DNA from: Maricaulis sp.
Lineage (GTDB): Bacteria; Pseudomonadota; Alphaproteobacteria; Caulobacterales; Maricaulaceae
Assembly: GCA_029251785.1 (NCBI GenBank)
Contig: JAQXCQ010000141.1
Location: 1 to 64,000 of the forward strand
Length of the DNA stretch: 64,000 nucleotides
Direction of reading: 5' to 3'
Made by a program: the position numbers and the translations under genes. This document shows positions 63,337 through 64,000 of the stretch, piece by piece; positions within the stretch are counted from its first letter, which is position 1, and each line of letters begins with the position of its first letter. The notes beneath the pieces are model-generated. The model was not told where the DNA came from. It was given only the letters and a program-made list of their open reading frames with translations, and searched no databases.

Positions 63337-63457
63337 GCCCTCCCCCGGCCGATGTACACCAAACGCAGCAAATCAGCGTCTGGGGACTTGATTGAATGGG
63401 TGTTAGCTGGTTTCGCTCTTGCCTCAAAGTCTGCTCTCACAATTGTGTTGAACACGA

Positions 63458-64000
63458 ATGCCAACGTCGAACGATACAGACCTCTCCATCACGCTGACCG
63501 GCCCGGTCGCGGAATTGCTGATCAATCGGCCCGACAAGCGCAATGCGCTGCGTGAGGACATGTGGGCGGCTTTGCCTGACTTGCTGGCAGATGTTGCGGA
63601 CAAATGCCGCGTCTTGATTGTTCGCGGAGCGGGCAAGACGTTTTCCGCCGGAGCGGATATTTCAGAATTTGCCGAGATTTACGCGACACCCGAACGTGGT
63701 TCCGAAAATTCGGCCCATATCTCGACCGGCCTGAACGCACTGGCAGAGTTCCCACATCCGACATTGGCGGCCGTGCGTGGGTCCTGTGTGGGTGGCGGCT
63801 GTGCGCTGGCTTTGGCCTGTGATTTCCGGTTCGCCGATGAAACCGCCAAATTTGCTATCACACCGGCCAAGATGGGCCTGTTGTTTCCGTTTAATGACAC
63901 CAAGCGATTGATCGACACGGTTGGGCCGGCGCGCGCCAAGGACATGCTGTTCAGTGCGCGTGTTCTTGCTGGGCGCGAAGCCCTGGAGGCCGGCCTCGCA
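63458..64000 (+). CDS. Enoyl-CoA hydratase/isomerase family protein, 3' end cut by the window
   Basis: 181 residues are visible to the window edge. The crotonase features are there: NRPDKRNALREDMW, the oxyanion-hole segments GAGKTFSAGADISEFAE and RGSCVGGGCALALACDFRFADE, and FAITPAKMGLLFPF. The ATG at 63458 starts MPTSNDTDLSITLTG. A small dyad, GTGTT-G-AACAC, lies at 63445-63455 immediately before the start. It is divergent from the symporter. Length beyond base 64000 is unknown. Confidence 0.88.
   Translation, partial: MPTSNDTDLSITLTGPVAELLINRPDKRNALREDMWAALPDLLADVADKCRVLIVRGAGKTFSAGADISEFAEIYATPERGSENSAHISTGLNALAEFPHPTLAAVRGSCVGGGCALALACDFRFADETAKFAITPAKMGLLFPFNDTKRLIDTVGPARAKDMLFSARVLAGREALEAGLA

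Noticed and set aside
63445-63455. GTGTT-G-AACAC dyad before the enoyl-CoA hydratase as a fourth regulon site
   Set aside because: It lacks the TGAACAG/GTTCA pattern of the other three sites and has short arms; too weak to assign.

Overview
The window reads as chromosomal DNA of a heterotrophic marine-type alphaproteobacterium, most likely in the Hyphomonadaceae/Maricaulaceae neighbourhood. The grounds are moderate GC, large TonB-dependent receptors beside GMC/ALDH/SDR oxidation genes, a RamB-type regulator next to the glyoxylate shunt, an SO2930/HNE_0200-type diheme cytochrome, and a long acyl-CoA catabolic operon. This placement is inferred from gene content; no 16S or other marker is present. 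I saw no rRNA, tRNA, CRISPR array, insertion sequence or phage gene.

Layout. 1-585: 3' part of a HutC-type histidine-utilisation repressor. 596-8435 (minus strand): one tightly coupled histidine operon, hisR(TrpR-like)-hisG-hisD::hisB-hisH-hisA-hisF-hisIE, followed after 14 nt by a TonB-dependent receptor. Its promoter region carries a perfect 18-bp palindrome. hisC and the phosphatase half of HisB are absent, and HisD is fused to the dehydratase. 8622-12083: persulfide-dioxygenase-like hydrolase, acetyl-CoA synthetase and a coupled small lipoprotein. 12369-16961: malate synthase and isocitrate lyase, divergent from a RamB-like regulator; together with Acs this is an acetate/C2 assimilation block.

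17008-38123 is an accessory catabolic region: a ferritin-like diiron protein, a sterol-desaturase-family hydroxylase, a large TonB receptor, then an operon of serine hydrolase, GMC oxidoreductase, aldehyde dehydrogenase and SDR. It continues with a sulfotransferase broken by an internal stop, a membrane dipeptidase, an orphan peptide-binding lipoprotein, a D-aminoacylase coupled to a BASS transporter, an HxlR regulator, and a beta-helix lipoprotein coupled to a diheme cytochrome c. Three of these promoters share the same palindromic site (AGTGAACAGYGTTYA), which points to an undescribed regulon linking the diiron protein, the hydrolase/GMC/ALDH/SDR operon and the beta-helix/cytochrome pair.

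38404-42739: small secreted protein, a sulfatase-modifying-factor-fold protein, an M28 peptidase with a small membrane protein, and a DUF805 protein. 42817-53437 (minus strand): a ten-gene acyl-CoA degradation operon (three acyl-CoA dehydrogenases, acyl-CoA ligase, MaoC hydratase, two SDRs, thioesterase, thiolase, quinone oxidoreductase) with a LiuR-like palindrome upstream. 53691-64000: PAS sensor kinase, a sulfite-dehydrogenase-like molybdoenzyme with its cytochrome, the cytochrome c maturation genes ccmF-ccmG-ccmH-ccmI, a sodium/solute symporter, and the first part of an enoyl-CoA hydratase.
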